Shown piece by piece: positions 7,415-16,105 of a stretch of DNA of 64,000 bases. The notes under the pieces were generated by a model. It saw only the letters and a program-made list of their open reading frames with translations. It did no database searches and had not been told where the DNA came from. A program made the position numbers and the translations under genes. Numbering within the stretch: position 1 is the first letter of the stretch; each line of letters opens with the position of its first letter. This DNA comes from Sneathiella litorea (GTDB taxonomy: Bacteria > Pseudomonadota > Alphaproteobacteria > Sneathiellales > Sneathiellaceae): positions 558,357 through 622,356 of the forward strand of contig NZ_WTUW01000001.1 of assembly GCF_009882915.1 (NCBI RefSeq), read 5' to 3'.

Positions 7415-8416
7415 ATGGCAATTTCAAAGGAAGCGGTAACGACAAGGGAGCAAGACTCCCCTGATCTTGTGGCCGCCCGGAAAGTCCTTAGAACAGAAGC
7501 GGATGCACTTTTACAGCTTCTTGACGATCTCGACGGCGAATTTATTAAAGCCCTCGATTATATCTTCAAGTCAAAGGGCCGCGTGATCGTTAGTGGCATG
7601 GGCAAAAACGGACATATCGGCAGCAAGATTGCCGCAACATTGGCCTCCACCGGAACGCCCGCACAATTTGTCCACCCTGCCGAAGCCAGCCATGGCGATT
7701 TAGGAATGATCACCAGAAATGATGTCGTGTTGTGCCTGTCCAATTCTGGCGGCACCAAGGAACTGAGCGATATTATTGCCTATACCAGACGCTTCGATAT
7801 CCCGCTTATCGCAATCGTCGGCAAGGCAGATAGCACCCTCGGACGGCGCTCAGACGCACTATTGTTGTTACCTGATGCACCGGAAGCCTGTCCGATGGGC
7901 CTAGCACCCACAACCTCGACAACTGCGGCATTGGCGATCGGGGATGCCTTGGCCGTGGCCCTCCTTTCCCGCCGTGGCTTCGATGCAGAGCAATTCCGTG
8001 TCTTTCATCCGGGCGGCAAATTGGGAGGGTCCCTAATCAAGGTCGCGGATCTGATGCATACAGGGGACGCCATGCCGCTTGTTAATGAAAACACGTTAAT
8101 GAGCGAAGCCCTGATTGAAATATCAACTAAAAGTTTCGGGTGTGTTGGAATTCTGAATTCAGACAAAGCGCTAGTCGGAATCATAACGGATGGTGACTTG
8201 CGTCGCCATATGGGCGCAGACCTTTTGGGGAAACCTGTCAATGAAGTGATGACCCATAATCCGCAAACCATTACCTCCAGGGCGCTCGCAGGTGAAGCAC
8301 TTGCGAAAATGAATTCGACCGGCTTCAATGGCATTACCTGCCTTTTTGTGGTCGATGAGGATCAAACCATCGGCATAATCAGCGTACATGATTGCCTGCG
8401 CAGCGGGGTCATGTAA
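7415..8416 (+). CDS. kdsD: Arabinose-5-phosphate isomerase (KdsD/KpsF/GutQ family)
   Basis: Converts D-ribulose 5-phosphate to D-arabinose 5-phosphate, the first committed step towards Kdo for LPS. It has an N-terminal SIS domain (sugar-phosphate binding in VSGMGKNGHIGSKIAATLAS and CLSNSGGTKEL; conserved HPAEASHGDLG) and two C-terminal CBS domains (DLMHTGDAMPLV and EVMTHNPQTI). An in-frame ATG exists at 7343, but ATG 7415 (333 residues, MAISKEAVTTREQ) fits the family length and the promoter position better. The following lptC gene starts 4 bases after the stop, so Kdo synthesis and LPS export genes are co-transcribed. Confidence 0.9.
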   Translation: MAISKEAVTTREQDSPDLVAARKVLRTEADALLQLLDDLDGEFIKALDYIFKSKGRVIVSGMGKNGHIGSKIAATLASTGTPAQFVHPAEASHGDLGMITRNDVVLCLSNSGGTKELSDIIAYTRRFDIPLIAIVGKADSTLGRRSDALLLLPDAPEACPMGLAPTTSTTAALAIGDALAVALLSRRGFDAEQFRVFHPGGKLGGSLIKVADLMHTGDAMPLVNENTLMSEALIEISTKSFGCVGILNSDKALVGIITDGDLRRHMGADLLGKPVNEVMTHNPQTITSRALAGEALAKMNSTGFNGITCLFVVDEDQTIGIISVHDCLRSGVM

Positions 8417-8419
8417 AAG

Positions 8420-9097
8420 ATGAAGCGCGCGGATGCAATCCCGGCAAAAGACGAAATTCCAAAAAAGCCGCCGACAGGAAAACCTAATTTCATCGGCACC
8501 GCCGGGCTGGTGGAAATGAAATTCAATGCGCGCTACAGCCATTTTGTCGCTATCATCAAATTCATATTGTTAGGCCTCGCAATCCTGTTGATTGGCCTCG
8601 CCTTTATTCTGCCCAACCTCGATAAACCTGAGGGCTTTACATTCGACTATGCGGACGTAACTGTTTCAGATGATGGCTTGACTATGAAAAACCCGCAGTA
8701 TGTCGCAAGCGATATAAACGAGCGACAATACGTCGTTACGGCGGATACGGCGACGCAGAAATCTGCCACAGCCTCTTTGGTATCGCTCGAGAATTTGCAG
8801 GCCGACATAACACTTCCGAGCGACGACTGGATATCTATCAGCGCCCCGAATGGAGAACTTGATACCGAAACCGGCATTCTAAATCTGTATGGTAAAATAG
8901 AAATATATAGTGACAGCGGCAATCAGCTTTACGCAAATTCGGCGCAAGTTAACTTGAAGAAACAAACAATTACCAGCGAGAATCCGCTGAAAGGTCATGG
9001 TCCACTTGGTACCATTGAAGCTGACAGCCTTGCTGCGGACCAGATTACTGGTAACATACGCTTTGGCGGCAACGTCAAAATGGTTATCAATCCTTAA
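8420..9097 (+). CDS. lptC: LPS export protein LptC
   Basis: A 225-residue bitopic inner-membrane protein that passes LPS from LptBFG to periplasmic LptA. A cytoplasmic N-terminal tail of about 45 residues precedes one membrane anchor (IIKFILLGLAILLIGLAFIL). A beta-rich periplasmic domain follows, with the LptC/OstA-like pattern MKNPQYVASDINERQYVVTA. The C-terminal repeats (LYANSAQVNLKKQTITSENP) resemble the jellyroll of LptA. Identification rests on topology, length and location immediately before lptA and lptB. Confidence 0.83.
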   Translation: MKRADAIPAKDEIPKKPPTGKPNFIGTAGLVEMKFNARYSHFVAIIKFILLGLAILLIGLAFILPNLDKPEGFTFDYADVTVSDDGLTMKNPQYVASDINERQYVVTADTATQKSATASLVSLENLQADITLPSDDWISISAPNGELDTETGILNLYGKIEIYSDSGNQLYANSAQVNLKKQTITSENPLKGHGPLGTIEADSLAADQITGNIRFGGNVKMVINP

Positions 9098-9121
9098 CAA
9101 CAAATCTTGGATAATCACCGA

Positions 9122-9679
9122 ATGCGCAGGTTGATCAAAAAAGCAAAAATACTAACTCTTGTCACCTGCATGTTTGCTGCCGGTTTGCCTTATGGCGCAT
9201 TGGCCCAATCAGCTCTTACAGGAGGAAGCCTTGATACCAATCAACCGATTGAAATCACGGCGGACACACTTGAAGTTCAGCAGGCTAATCAGCTCGCGAT
9301 TTTTGAAGGTAACGTTCAGGTCGTTCAGGGAGAAATCCGGATGAGGGCCGCCCAGCTGACAGTTCATTATGTTGACAAGAATCAATCGAAAGAAGGGGGC
9401 CCCACCAACATCCACCGGATTGATGCTCTGGGGGACGTTTTCCTGGCCAGCCCACGTGAAACGGCACAGGGGGATAAAGGCGTCTATGACGTCACAAATA
9501 AGCAAATTGATTTGTTGGGAAATGTGGTATTAACACAAGGAAAGAATGTGCTCCGCGGTGACAAACTGACCCTCGACCTGATTACTGGAAAGAGCCGGGT
9601 TGAAGGCGTTGGTACAACAGACGGAAGCACGGGCCGCGTCAAAGGAATATTTGTTCCTGAAAAGAAAGCCGGAGAGTAG
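9122..9679 (+). CDS. lptA: Periplasmic LPS transport protein LptA
   Basis: A 185-residue OstA/LptA-like periplasmic bridge protein. The N-terminus is a signal peptide (basic MRRLIKKAK, hydrophobic [13 protein letters not shown], probable cleavage after GALAQ). The mature part begins with the family pattern [29 protein letters not shown] and continues with repeated beta-strand units. A TTG codon in frame at 9107 would add five residues; ATG 9122 is preferred because it places the charged residues of the signal peptide at the very start. It lies between lptC and lptB. Confidence 0.86.
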   Translation: MRRLIKKAKILTLVTCMFAAGLPYGALAQSALTGGSLDTNQPIEITADTLEVQQANQLAIFEGNVQVVQGEIRMRAAQLTVHYVDKNQSKEGGPTNIHRIDALGDVFLASPRETAQGDKGVYDVTNKQIDLLGNVVLTQGKNVLRGDKLTLDLITGKSRVEGVGTTDGSTGRVKGIFVPEKKAGE

Positions 9680-9693
9680 AGTATGAGGCGCAA

Positions 9694-10467
9694 ATGACAA
9701 CAGGAACGCAAGAATTGGATCGGGGCCCTCGGCTAGTAGCCGAAAATACCGGTCTAAGAGCGAAGAACATTGGGAAATCCTTTAAAAAGCGGCCAATCCT
9801 TCGCGGAGTAGACATTATTGTCAATCGCGGTGAAGCCGTTGGCCTTCTCGGTCCTAATGGAGCAGGGAAAACCACCAGCTTCTACATCATTTCGGGGTTG
9901 CTGCGACCGGATTATGGTACGATTTACCTTGATGGCCGGGACGTGACGGAACTTCCAATGTATCGGCGGGCGCGTCTTGGTATCGGCTACCTGCCGCAGG
10001 AAGCCTCGATTTTCCGTGGAATGAATGTAGAGCAGAATATTCGATCCGTTTTGGAGCTTATCGAGCCGGTTCGTGAAAAGCGGGAGAACGAATTGGAAAG
10101 CCTGTTGGCCGAGTTTTCCATATCCCATCTTCGGCGCACGCCCTCAATAGCTCTTTCTGGCGGCGAACGCCGCCGGGTGGAAATAGCCCGCGCATTGGCA
10201 GGTAAACCAAATTATATCATGCTTGATGAACCTTTAGCGGGCATCGATCCAATCGCGGTTGGTGACATCCGTGATCTTGTCTCCCATCTTAAGGACCGCG
10301 GCATCGGCGTTCTGATTACTGAACATAATGTACGTGAAACACTTGATATCATTGACCGTGCATATATTCTTAACGAAGGTCGTGTCATAAAAGAGGGGAT
10401 CCCGTCGGAGATTGTATCCGACGAAGGAGTGAGACGCGTTTACTTGGGGGATCGATTCAATCTCTAG
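9694..10467 (+). CDS. lptB: LPS export ABC transporter ATP-binding protein LptB
   Basis: A 257-residue cytoplasmic ATPase powering LPS extraction by LptFG. Motifs are Walker [14 protein letters not shown]-loop [18 protein letters not shown] (characteristic of LptB), signature [15 protein letters not shown] and Walker [16 protein letters not shown], plus the switch histidine in [11 protein letters not shown]. The first 20 residues are an extension relative to Escherichia coli LptB. It starts 14 bases after lptA and precedes rpoN, the standard proteobacterial order. Confidence 0.95.
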   Translation: MTTGTQELDRGPRLVAENTGLRAKNIGKSFKKRPILRGVDIIVNRGEAVGLLGPNGAGKTTSFYIISGLLRPDYGTIYLDGRDVTELPMYRRARLGIGYLPQEASIFRGMNVEQNIRSVLELIEPVREKRENELESLLAEFSISHLRRTPSIALSGGERRRVEIARALAGKPNYIMLDEPLAGIDPIAVGDIRDLVSHLKDRGIGVLITEHNVRETLDIIDRAYILNEGRVIKEGIPSEIVSDEGVRRVYLGDRFNL

Positions 10468-10500
10468 ACCAATTGAGATTGACAGAGATCGGGAGTGACA

Positions 10501-12048
10501 ATGGCGCTAACGCCGAGACTTGATCTAAGGCAAAGCCAGCAGCTTGTGATGACACCACAGCTGCAACAAGCGATCAAGCTGTTGCAATTATCCAATCTGG
10601 ACCTTGCCGCCTATGTGGAGCAGGAACTGGAGAAGAACCCGCTTCTCGAGCGGGCGGACGCCCTTCCCAATGAGGATGATTTTAACTCAGCAGACGACGG
10701 GGCGGATTTTGAGAACGAAGGGGACACTGGAGCACTCAAGGAACTAAGTATTTCTGACGACGTCCCACTGTCCGCGGCTGAAAATTCCGCGATAGATACG
10801 GATTACGACAACATCTATACCAGTGACGCTCCACTGGATACGCCATCAGACGCCATCGGCGCGGATGCCGCAAATACTGGCGTACTCGCCGCAAGTTCAG
10901 GGGGCGGAAATTCATTTTCTGGAACTGATCTTAATCTTGAGAATACCCTGAGTGAGGATCTGTCTCTGCGCGATCATCTCAGCCAGCAGTTAAATCTTCT
11001 CTCCCTCTCTCCTGCAGACAAGCTTATCGCTTCCTATCTGATTGATATGGTGAGCGATGCGGGATATCTCATTGGCGATCTGAACGAAGCGTCGGAAAAT
11101 CTCGGCTGTCCGCTTGCACGGCTTCAATCTGTCCTGCAAACCCTGCGGGGCCTGGAACCAACGGGGGTCTTTGCGACTGACCTTGCGGACTGTCTCGCTT
11201 TGCAGCTAATGGAAAGAAACCGGTACGACCCGGCGATCGCGGCGCTTCTGCAAAACCTGCAGATGCTCGCGGAAGGAAACCTCAAGGAACTGCTGGCAGT
11301 CTGTGGTGTCGACAAGGAAGACCTTGCCGAAATGATTGCAGAAATTAAAATGCTGGACCCGAAACCCGGGCTACAATTCGGTGGCGAGGTCGCCCAGACA
11401 GTTGTGCCGGATGTTTTTGTTCATCGGAGGCCAGACGGCGGCTGGCAAATCGAATTGAATAGCGAAACGCTGCCTAAGGTACTCGTCAACAACCGCTACT
11501 ATTCAGTCATCAATAACAGATCGCGGCGTAAGGAAGAAAAAGAGTATCTGTCCGAATGCCTGAATTCGGCAAACTGGCTGGTAAAATCGCTGGATCAGCG
11601 CGCGCATACTATTCTGAAAGTTGCCACCGCGCTTGTCGAAGAGCAGGAGATGTTCTTCACGCAGGGCATTGAATTTCTCCGTCCGCTAAACCTTAAAACC
11701 ATTGCCGAAGCAATTTCGATGCATGAAAGCACCGTTAGCCGGGTTACGTCTAATAAATATCTGGCAACCTCCCGCGGCGTGTTCGAACTGAAATATTTCT
11801 TCACCTCGGCTATCAACGCAACATCTGGCGGTGATTCCCATTCGGCCGCCTCAGTCCGGCACAAATTAAAACAGCTTATTGACGACGAAGCGCCAAATCG
11901 CATCCTTTCGGACGATAAAATAGTCGAATTGATGAAACTTCAAGGGATAGATATTGCACGGCGCACCGTTGCAAAGTATCGTGATGCTATGAAGATACCG
12001 TCGTCCGTTGAACGGCGAAAAATGAAAAAGCAGCTGATTGCTTCATAA
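10501..12048 (+). CDS. rpoN: RNA polymerase sigma-54 factor RpoN
   Basis: A 515-residue alternative sigma factor for nitrogen and other regulons. Region I is glutamine- and leucine-rich (LRQSQQLVMTPQLQQAIKLL). An acidic region II (about 55-110) follows, then the core-binding domain, the helix-turn-helix (ISMHESTVSRVTSNKYLATS) and the C-terminal RpoN box ARRTVAKYRD near 486, which contacts the -24 promoter element. A GTG two codons upstream (10495) is open, but ATG 10501 with GGGAG upstream is preferred. It lies 33 bases after lptB and shares the conserved neighbourhood with hpf and ptsN. Confidence 0.95.
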   Translation: MALTPRLDLRQSQQLVMTPQLQQAIKLLQLSNLDLAAYVEQELEKNPLLERADALPNEDDFNSADDGADFENEGDTGALKELSISDDVPLSAAENSAIDTDYDNIYTSDAPLDTPSDAIGADAANTGVLAASSGGGNSFSGTDLNLENTLSEDLSLRDHLSQQLNLLSLSPADKLIASYLIDMVSDAGYLIGDLNEASENLGCPLARLQSVLQTLRGLEPTGVFATDLADCLALQLMERNRYDPAIAALLQNLQMLAEGNLKELLAVCGVDKEDLAEMIAEIKMLDPKPGLQFGGEVAQTVVPDVFVHRRPDGGWQIELNSETLPKVLVNNRYYSVINNRSRRKEEKEYLSECLNSANWLVKSLDQRAHTILKVATALVEEQEMFFTQGIEFLRPLNLKTIAEAISMHESTVSRVTSNKYLATSRGVFELKYFFTSAINATSGGDSHSAASVRHKLKQLIDDEAPNRILSDDKIVELMKLQGIDIARRTVAKYRDAMKIPSSVERRKMKKQLIAS

Positions 12049-12107
12049 ATGGGGATGCAGTTAATGGTGCCATCGGCACAGCATTTTTCCGTTTCAAATA
12101 GCGTGTG

Positions 12108-12136
12108 TTGACATTGCCACGCGCAAAAACTATGGT
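12108..12136 (+). promoter_or_regulatory. Strong sigma-70-type promoter before hpf
   Basis: TTGACA (12108-12113), a 17-base spacer, then TATGGT (12131-12136), giving a predicted start near 12143 and a leader of about 65 bases. The consensus -35 and ideal spacing make it one of the clearest promoters in the window. It gives hpf-ptsN transcription independent of rpoN. Confidence 0.7.
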
Positions 12137-12208
12137 CCCGCCCTCAAATGGAATTTAGCACTATTTTTCGGCGGATATTGTTCTCACTTCAAGGATTGGA
12201 TCGTTGTG

Positions 12209-12802
12209 ATGCATGTGATTGTAAAAGGTAAGCAGATTGATGTCGGCGATGCCCTTCGCGAGCATATCGAAGGGAATCTGGAGAATGGCGTTTCCAAATA
12301 TTTTGATAATGCGATAGATGCGCAGGTAACGTTGAGCCGAAAAGGCCATAATTTCCATACAGAGTGTAATGTCCACATCGGTTCCGGCATCGATGTCGCG
12401 GCCTCTGCCGATCACGAGGATGCTTATAGCAGCTTTGATTCAGCACTGGAGCGCATAGAGAAGCAGCTCCGCCGGTATAAGCGGCGTCTTAAAAGCCACC
12501 ATGGCAAAGAACGCTTTCAGGCGAAAAGGGCTCTTGCCGCGCAGAGCTATGTTCTGGCCCCAGAGCCCGAAGAGGATACGTCCGAGAACGAAACGCAAGA
12601 GGATTGGCAGCCCATGATTGTTGCGGAAAGCAACGCAAATATACCGGATTGCTCTGTCGGTGAAGCAGTGATGCGTATGGACCTTGCAAATCTTCCCGCA
12701 ATGATGTTCTTTAATTCCTCGACGAAAGAGCTGAATGTGGTTTACCGGCGGCCAGATGGCAATTTTGGCTGGATCGACCCCAAGGTCGAAAAGTCCGCAT
12801 AA
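12209..12802 (+). CDS. hpf: Long-form ribosome hibernation promoting factor
   Basis: A 197-residue protein that binds the 30S subunit and drives 100S dimer formation in stationary phase. The N-terminal S30AE domain (MHVIVKGKQIDVGDALREHI to about residue 100) is followed by a linker and a C-terminal dimerisation domain (about 140-195, with EAVMRMDLANLPAMMFFNSS). That domain defines the long form. ATG 12209 is chosen; a GTG one codon earlier (12206) is equally reachable from AAGGA at 12191-12195. Position between rpoN and ptsN is classical. Confidence 0.9.
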   Translation: MHVIVKGKQIDVGDALREHIEGNLENGVSKYFDNAIDAQVTLSRKGHNFHTECNVHIGSGIDVAASADHEDAYSSFDSALERIEKQLRRYKRRLKSHHGKERFQAKRALAAQSYVLAPEPEEDTSENETQEDWQPMIVAESNANIPDCSVGEAVMRMDLANLPAMMFFNSSTKELNVVYRRPDGNFGWIDPKVEKSA

Positions 12803-12846
12803 ATATTTATTTGTTGCCGTCTATCCGAGCAACCAGATCAGGTATC

Positions 12847-13311
12847 ATGGAAATCAGCGATCTTATTCAGCCGCAAACAGTCTTTGCGGACCTGAAAGTC
12901 ACAAGCAAGAAGCAAGCATTGCAGGAGTTGGCACGTCGTGCCGCAGTTGCTACCGGCTGCTCTGAACGGGATATTCTGGACGTTCTTATTGAGCGGGAAC
13001 GTCTGGGGACCACAGGGATTGGGAAAGGTATTGCCATCCCCCATGGAAAGCTTCCCGGAATTGATAAAGTCTATGGTATTTTCGCAAAGCTGAATACCGG
13101 TGTCGATTTTGATTCAATGGACAATCTGCCCGTTGATCTTCTGTTTTTGTTGCTGGCGCCTGAATCGGCCGGTGCCGATCATCTCAAGGCACTTGCCCGT
13201 GTCTCCCGCACTCTTCGAGACAAGGGCCGCTGCGAGAAGCTGAGAGGCAGCCAGGATGCAGATGCTCTATATGCTATCCTGACCGAAGAAGGCGCGCAAT
13301 CCGCCGCCTGA
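12847..13311 (+). CDS. ptsN: PTS-Ntr EIIA component PtsN
   Basis: A 154-residue EIIA-type phosphocarrier of the regulatory nitrogen PTS. The phosphorylated histidine is His66 in GIAIPHGKLPGI. The N-terminus MEISDLIQPQTVFADLKVTS is typical; an upstream in-frame extension to 12811 lacks homology and a ribosome-binding site. PtsN~P status links nitrogen and potassium homeostasis and often RpoN-dependent genes, consistent with its location two genes after rpoN. The end of the gene abuts the convergent DUF1150-hsp20 unit. Confidence 0.93.
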   Translation: MEISDLIQPQTVFADLKVTSKKQALQELARRAAVATGCSERDILDVLIERERLGTTGIGKGIAIPHGKLPGIDKVYGIFAKLNTGVDFDSMDNLPVDLLFLLLAPESAGADHLKALARVSRTLRDKGRCEKLRGSQDADALYAILTEEGAQSAA

Positions 13312-13341
13312 ATTAACAAAGAGAAATCTCAGAATACGCGC

Positions 13342-13560
13342 TTAGTTGACGAGGAACGCCTCGAAATCATTCTGGCGGGCAACGACCAGCGCAGCATCGG
13401 CTGACTTTTCTTCACCGAGTTGCTGACCATTCGCGGCAAAAATGCGGTATATGACAGCCCCGTTTTCCTCAGCGGCACGTATATAAGCCATATCCATAGA
13501 GCCCAACATACCGAAGGCGGCGGGACTTAAATGGCGGAGAGTAGCTTCTTGATATTGCAT
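13342..13560 (-). CDS. DUF1150 family small protein
   Basis: A 72-residue protein (MQYQEATLRHLSPAAFGMLG onwards) with an AYIRAAEENGAVIYRIFAANG core. It matches the alphaproteobacterial DUF1150 family, which has no assigned function and is usually encoded directly after a small heat-shock gene, as here (34 bases downstream of hsp20 on the same strand). Co-transcription from the hsp20 promoter suggests a heat-shock or proteostasis-related role; this is inference from context only. Confidence 0.8.
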   Translation of the reverse strand: MQYQEATLRHLSPAAFGMLGSMDMAYIRAAEENGAVIYRIFAANGQQLGEEKSADAALVVARQNDFEAFLVN

Positions 13561-13594
13561 TATTAAAACTCCTTAACGCGACCCCAACAAATTA

Positions 13595-14053
13595 TTAGTC
13601 AATGAATTCCGTTGTATTAACAGTTTTCATTTCTTTCTTTGAACTTTTCTTTCTGATCTTGATTTCGCGACTTTCCGTTTTCGGTGTCGGTAATTGTAAA
13701 TCAATATGCAAAAGCCCGTTCTCGATATCAGCGCCGGTAACTTTTAATCCCTCCGCAAGAATAAATTTACGTTGGAACTGGCGGGCAGCGATACCACGAT
13801 GAAGAAAGACACGGTCCGATTCATCTCTTTGCTTACCATGAATGATAAGCTGGTTTTGTTCCAGTGTTATCTGTAAATCATCCTCGGTAAAACCGGCAAC
13901 AGCAAGGGTAATTCGTATTTCATTATCACCCATCTGTTCAATATTATAAGGCGGATAGCCTTCATTCGAAGACTTCGAGAGTTGATCGAGAATCTGTTCA
14001 AATCGACCAAACCCCAGCATAAGCGGGTGATTAAATGACGACGCGCGTGGCAT
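13595..14053 (-). CDS. Small heat-shock protein Hsp20 (IbpA-like)
   Basis: A 152-residue alpha-crystallin-domain chaperone that holds unfolding proteins under heat. The N-terminal LGFGRFEQILDQL block and PPYNIEQMGDNEIRITLAVA opening are typical of alphaproteobacterial class A Hsp20. The domain continues through LIIHGKQRDESDRVFLHRGI-A to the ENGLLHIDLQLP strand. The basic C-terminal extension ESREIKIRKKS carries the I-x-I oligomerisation motif. The ribosome-binding site GGAGGAG lies 9-15 bases upstream and is predicted to be sequestered in a ROSE-type hairpin. Confidence 0.92.
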   Translation of the reverse strand: MPRASSFNHPLMLGFGRFEQILDQLSKSSNEGYPPYNIEQMGDNEIRITLAVAGFTEDDLQITLEQNQLIIHGKQRDESDRVFLHRGIAARQFQRKFILAEGLKVTGADIENGLLHIDLQLPTPKTESREIKIRKKSSKKEMKTVNTTEFID

Positions 14054-14134
14054 AAACTTTCTCCTCCAAACGAGCGAGTTAGTTGTCGGTTAGCCATCAA
14101 CCGCAACTATGAATAGCCCAAAATGGCACTATTG
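14054..14134 (-). promoter_or_regulatory. ROSE-like RNA thermometer in the hsp20 leader
   Basis: Read on the minus strand, the leader holds two hairpins. The first (14109-14080) pairs TAGTTG/CAACTA and GGTT/AACC around a small internal loop. The second contains UCGCU (within 14078-14072) opposite AGGA of the Shine-Dalgarno sequence (within 14067-14061). C-U-C pairs with G-A-G on both sides of one unpaired G. UYGCU pairing to AGGA with an extra G is the hallmark of ROSE thermometers, which control hsp20 genes in alphaproteobacteria. The fold was drawn by hand. Confidence 0.6.
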
Positions 14135-14140
14135 ATAGAA

Positions 14141-14169
14141 TATGTAAGTATTACGCGCCATAGCATCAA
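14141..14169 (-). promoter_or_regulatory. Putative hsp20 promoter
   Basis: On the minus strand, TTGATG (14169-14164) is followed after 17 bases by TACATA (14146-14141), predicting a start near 14134 and a leader of about 80 bases, the usual size for a ROSE leader. CTTGAT at 14170-14165 also resembles a sigma-32 -35 element, but no matching -10 at sigma-32 spacing was found. Confidence 0.45.
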
Positions 14170-14177
14170 GGTAGGGT

Positions 14178-14205
14178 TTTACAAATTTCATGCGCACGTT
14201 ATAAG
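14178..14205 (+). promoter_or_regulatory. Putative promoter for the 3-hydroxyacyl-CoA dehydrogenase gene
   Basis: TTTACA (14178-14183), 16 bases, TATAAG (14200-14205); the predicted start near 14212 would leave a leader of about 33 bases. It is divergent from the hsp20 promoter within the same 190-base intergenic region. Confidence 0.4.
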
Positions 14206-14244
14206 TCGTCAACAGTTTCGGCAAAAACAAAAACGGAAAACAAT

Positions 14245-15756
14245 ATGAGCATCGACCCGCAAAAGCAGGATTTGAAAATTGGTATCGTCGGCGCCGGCGC
14301 AATGGGCCGGGGTATAGCCCAGGTCTCCGCAACTGGCGGCATGCCGGTGTATATCTTTGACGCAGCTGACGGCGCCGCGGCCACAGCAAAGGATTTTATT
14401 GCCTCAATGATTAGCCGGTCAGTTGAAAAAGGCCGTATGGAGAAAAGCGAAGGTGATGCCGCCATTGGACGCATCCATGCCGCAGAAAAAATGGAAGATC
14501 TCTCTGATTGCGACCTGGTAGTCGAGGCGATCGTCGAAAATATTGATATAAAGCAGAAGGTTTTCCAGCAGCTAGAAACGATAGTTCGCCCTGAAACCAT
14601 CCTTGCCTCTAACACCTCCAGTATCCGCATTTCCTCTATTGCGTCCGCCTGCACGCATCGCAACCGGATTGCAGGACTGCATTTCTTCAATCCCGTTCCT
14701 CTAATGAAACTCGTCGAAGTCATTAACGGTACCGATACCAGTGATGACGTTACGAAAGCGTTGGAAGTCATCGGAAAGCGCATGGGTCGCGTACCCGTCG
14801 TCGTCAAGGATGCTCCGGGCTTCCTGGTTAACCTTGGCGGACGCGCCTACACAACCGAGGCTTTGCGGATTGTTTCTGAAGGCGTTGCGACGCCCTTCCA
14901 AGTGGACGCCATCATGCGCGATGCCTGCGGGTTCCGCATGGGCCCATTTGAGCTTATTGACCTCACAGGGATCGACGTCAACTTTCCGGTCAGCCAGATT
15001 ATTTACAATGGCTACTTCCAAGATAAGCGCCTTTCCACCTACCCCTTGCATGAAAGCATGATGGAAGCGGGCCGCCTTGGGAAGAAAACAAAGGCCGGTT
15101 TCTATGAGTATACTGAAGATAGCACTATTATACGCCCGGACGTGACGGAAGAAATCTCCGCAAGCCCGGCCCGCCGCGTAATCCTTGCTGAACCCTCTGC
15201 GGTACTGGACGGTCTTTTACGCGACCTCGGCGTAAGTGTTCTTTCAGAAGATGATGGTGTTTCTCCTATCCTCGCGGATCCGATAGGAGAGGATTGTACG
15301 GCTCTATCGACCCGACTTGGCCTTGATTCGAAGCGGTTGGTTGCAATTGATACCCATACCGGTGTCTTCTCTCGTGCAACGGTGATGGCAGCCCCTGGTG
15401 CCGATGAGGAAATTGTTCAATCCGTCATGGCAATGCTGGGTGGGGTTTCCGGCGGCGTTACCCGCATTAAGGACAATCCGGGTTTCGTTGCCCAGCGCAT
15501 ACGCGCCATGATCGCGAACCTCGGCTGCGAAATGGCCCAGATCGGCGTCGCAACGCCGGAAGATATTGATAAAGGTATGAAGCTGGGACTTAATTATCCG
15601 CTAGGGTCCGTCGAGCTTGCCGAGAATATGGGCACCCGAAACTGCCTTCAAATTCTGGAAAAGCTACAGGAAATTACTGGGGAAGACCGGTATCGGCCAA
15701 GCCAGTGGCTTCGCCGTCGCGCCCTTCTGGATCTACCGATCCATACCCTGGATTAA
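14245..15756 (+). CDS. 3-hydroxyacyl-CoA dehydrogenase (PaaH/PaaC-like)
   Basis: A 503-residue NAD-dependent oxidoreductase converting 3-hydroxyacyl-CoA to 3-ketoacyl-CoA. The Rossmann domain starts at once (IGIVGAGAMGRGIAQVSATG). The catalytic region AGLHFFNPVPLMKLVEVING contains the conserved His, and two C-terminal 3HCDH domains follow (KDAPGFLVNLGGRAYTTEAL and the degenerate second copy from about 410, KDNPGFVAQRIRAMI). The two-domain length near 500 matches PaaH/PaaC of phenylacetate degradation and related fatty-acid enzymes; no other paa genes are nearby, so the pathway is open. The gene stands alone and ends at a strong terminator. Confidence 0.88.
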   Translation: MSIDPQKQDLKIGIVGAGAMGRGIAQVSATGGMPVYIFDAADGAAATAKDFIASMISRSVEKGRMEKSEGDAAIGRIHAAEKMEDLSDCDLVVEAIVENIDIKQKVFQQLETIVRPETILASNTSSIRISSIASACTHRNRIAGLHFFNPVPLMKLVEVINGTDTSDDVTKALEVIGKRMGRVPVVVKDAPGFLVNLGGRAYTTEALRIVSEGVATPFQVDAIMRDACGFRMGPFELIDLTGIDVNFPVSQIIYNGYFQDKRLSTYPLHESMMEAGRLGKKTKAGFYEYTEDSTIIRPDVTEEISASPARRVILAEPSAVLDGLLRDLGVSVLSEDDGVSPILADPIGEDCTALSTRLGLDSKRLVAIDTHTGVFSRATVMAAPGADEEIVQSVMAMLGGVSGGVTRIKDNPGFVAQRIRAMIANLGCEMAQIGVATPEDIDKGMKLGLNYPLGSVELAENMGTRNCLQILEKLQEITGEDRYRPSQWLRRRALLDLPIHTLD

Positions 15757-15767
15757 CACAGCACGAG

Positions 15768-15800
15768 CGCCCGTCTTTTATTGGACGGGCGTTTCTTCTT
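15768..15800 (+). terminator. Rho-independent terminator
   Basis: Perfect 8-bp stem CGCCCGTC (15768-15775) and GACGGGCG (15784-15791) with an 8-base loop, followed by the T-rich run TTTCTTCTT. It ends the dehydrogenase transcript. The stop codon of the convergent minus-strand small gene lies in its loop. Confidence 0.85.
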
Positions 15801-16041
15801 CTCTTTCCGATGCCATCTGTGCCATTTCCTGAAGTGCCCCGGCGGCATTACCACCAAGACTGGTTTCCACGGCCTGCATCATTGTGGCAATAACTGCAGC
15901 CGTGAAATGTTCGCGCTCTAGTCCGGCGGTCAAGCAATCCTGTAACGCAGTGTCGAGGTGGCCAGTGATTATTTCGGCGGCTTTCTCCAACTTGCTCTGG
16001 GTATCATCATCGGGCACGAGGTTTGAAATATTGTCAGTCAC
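15778..16041 (-). CDS. Small protein of unknown function downstream of nitrile hydratase
   Basis: An 87-residue acidic, mostly helical protein (MTDNISNLVPDDDTQSKLEK onwards) that I do not recognise. It has no signal peptide, membrane segment or cysteine. The start is GTG at 16041, preceded by GGAAAG. It is the last gene on the strand of the nitrile hydratase operon, 64 bases after the activator gene, and may be co-transcribed with it, but nothing in the sequence assigns a role. Confidence 0.6.
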   Translation of the reverse strand: MTDNISNLVPDDDTQSKLEKAAEIITGHLDTALQDCLTAGLEREHFTAAVIATMMQAVETSLGGNAAGALQEMAQMASEREEETPVQ

Positions 16042-16105
16042 GGGCTTTCCAGTTTTTAGATTGATTTAACCAGAGACATAAGGCTTTGTCCCTCGATACG
16101 CAAAT

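Noticed and set aside
12064-12092. Sigma-54-like element upstream of hpf (TCGGCAC with a nearby T-run)
   Set aside because: The -12 GC is missing; a clear sigma-70-type promoter lies just downstream.
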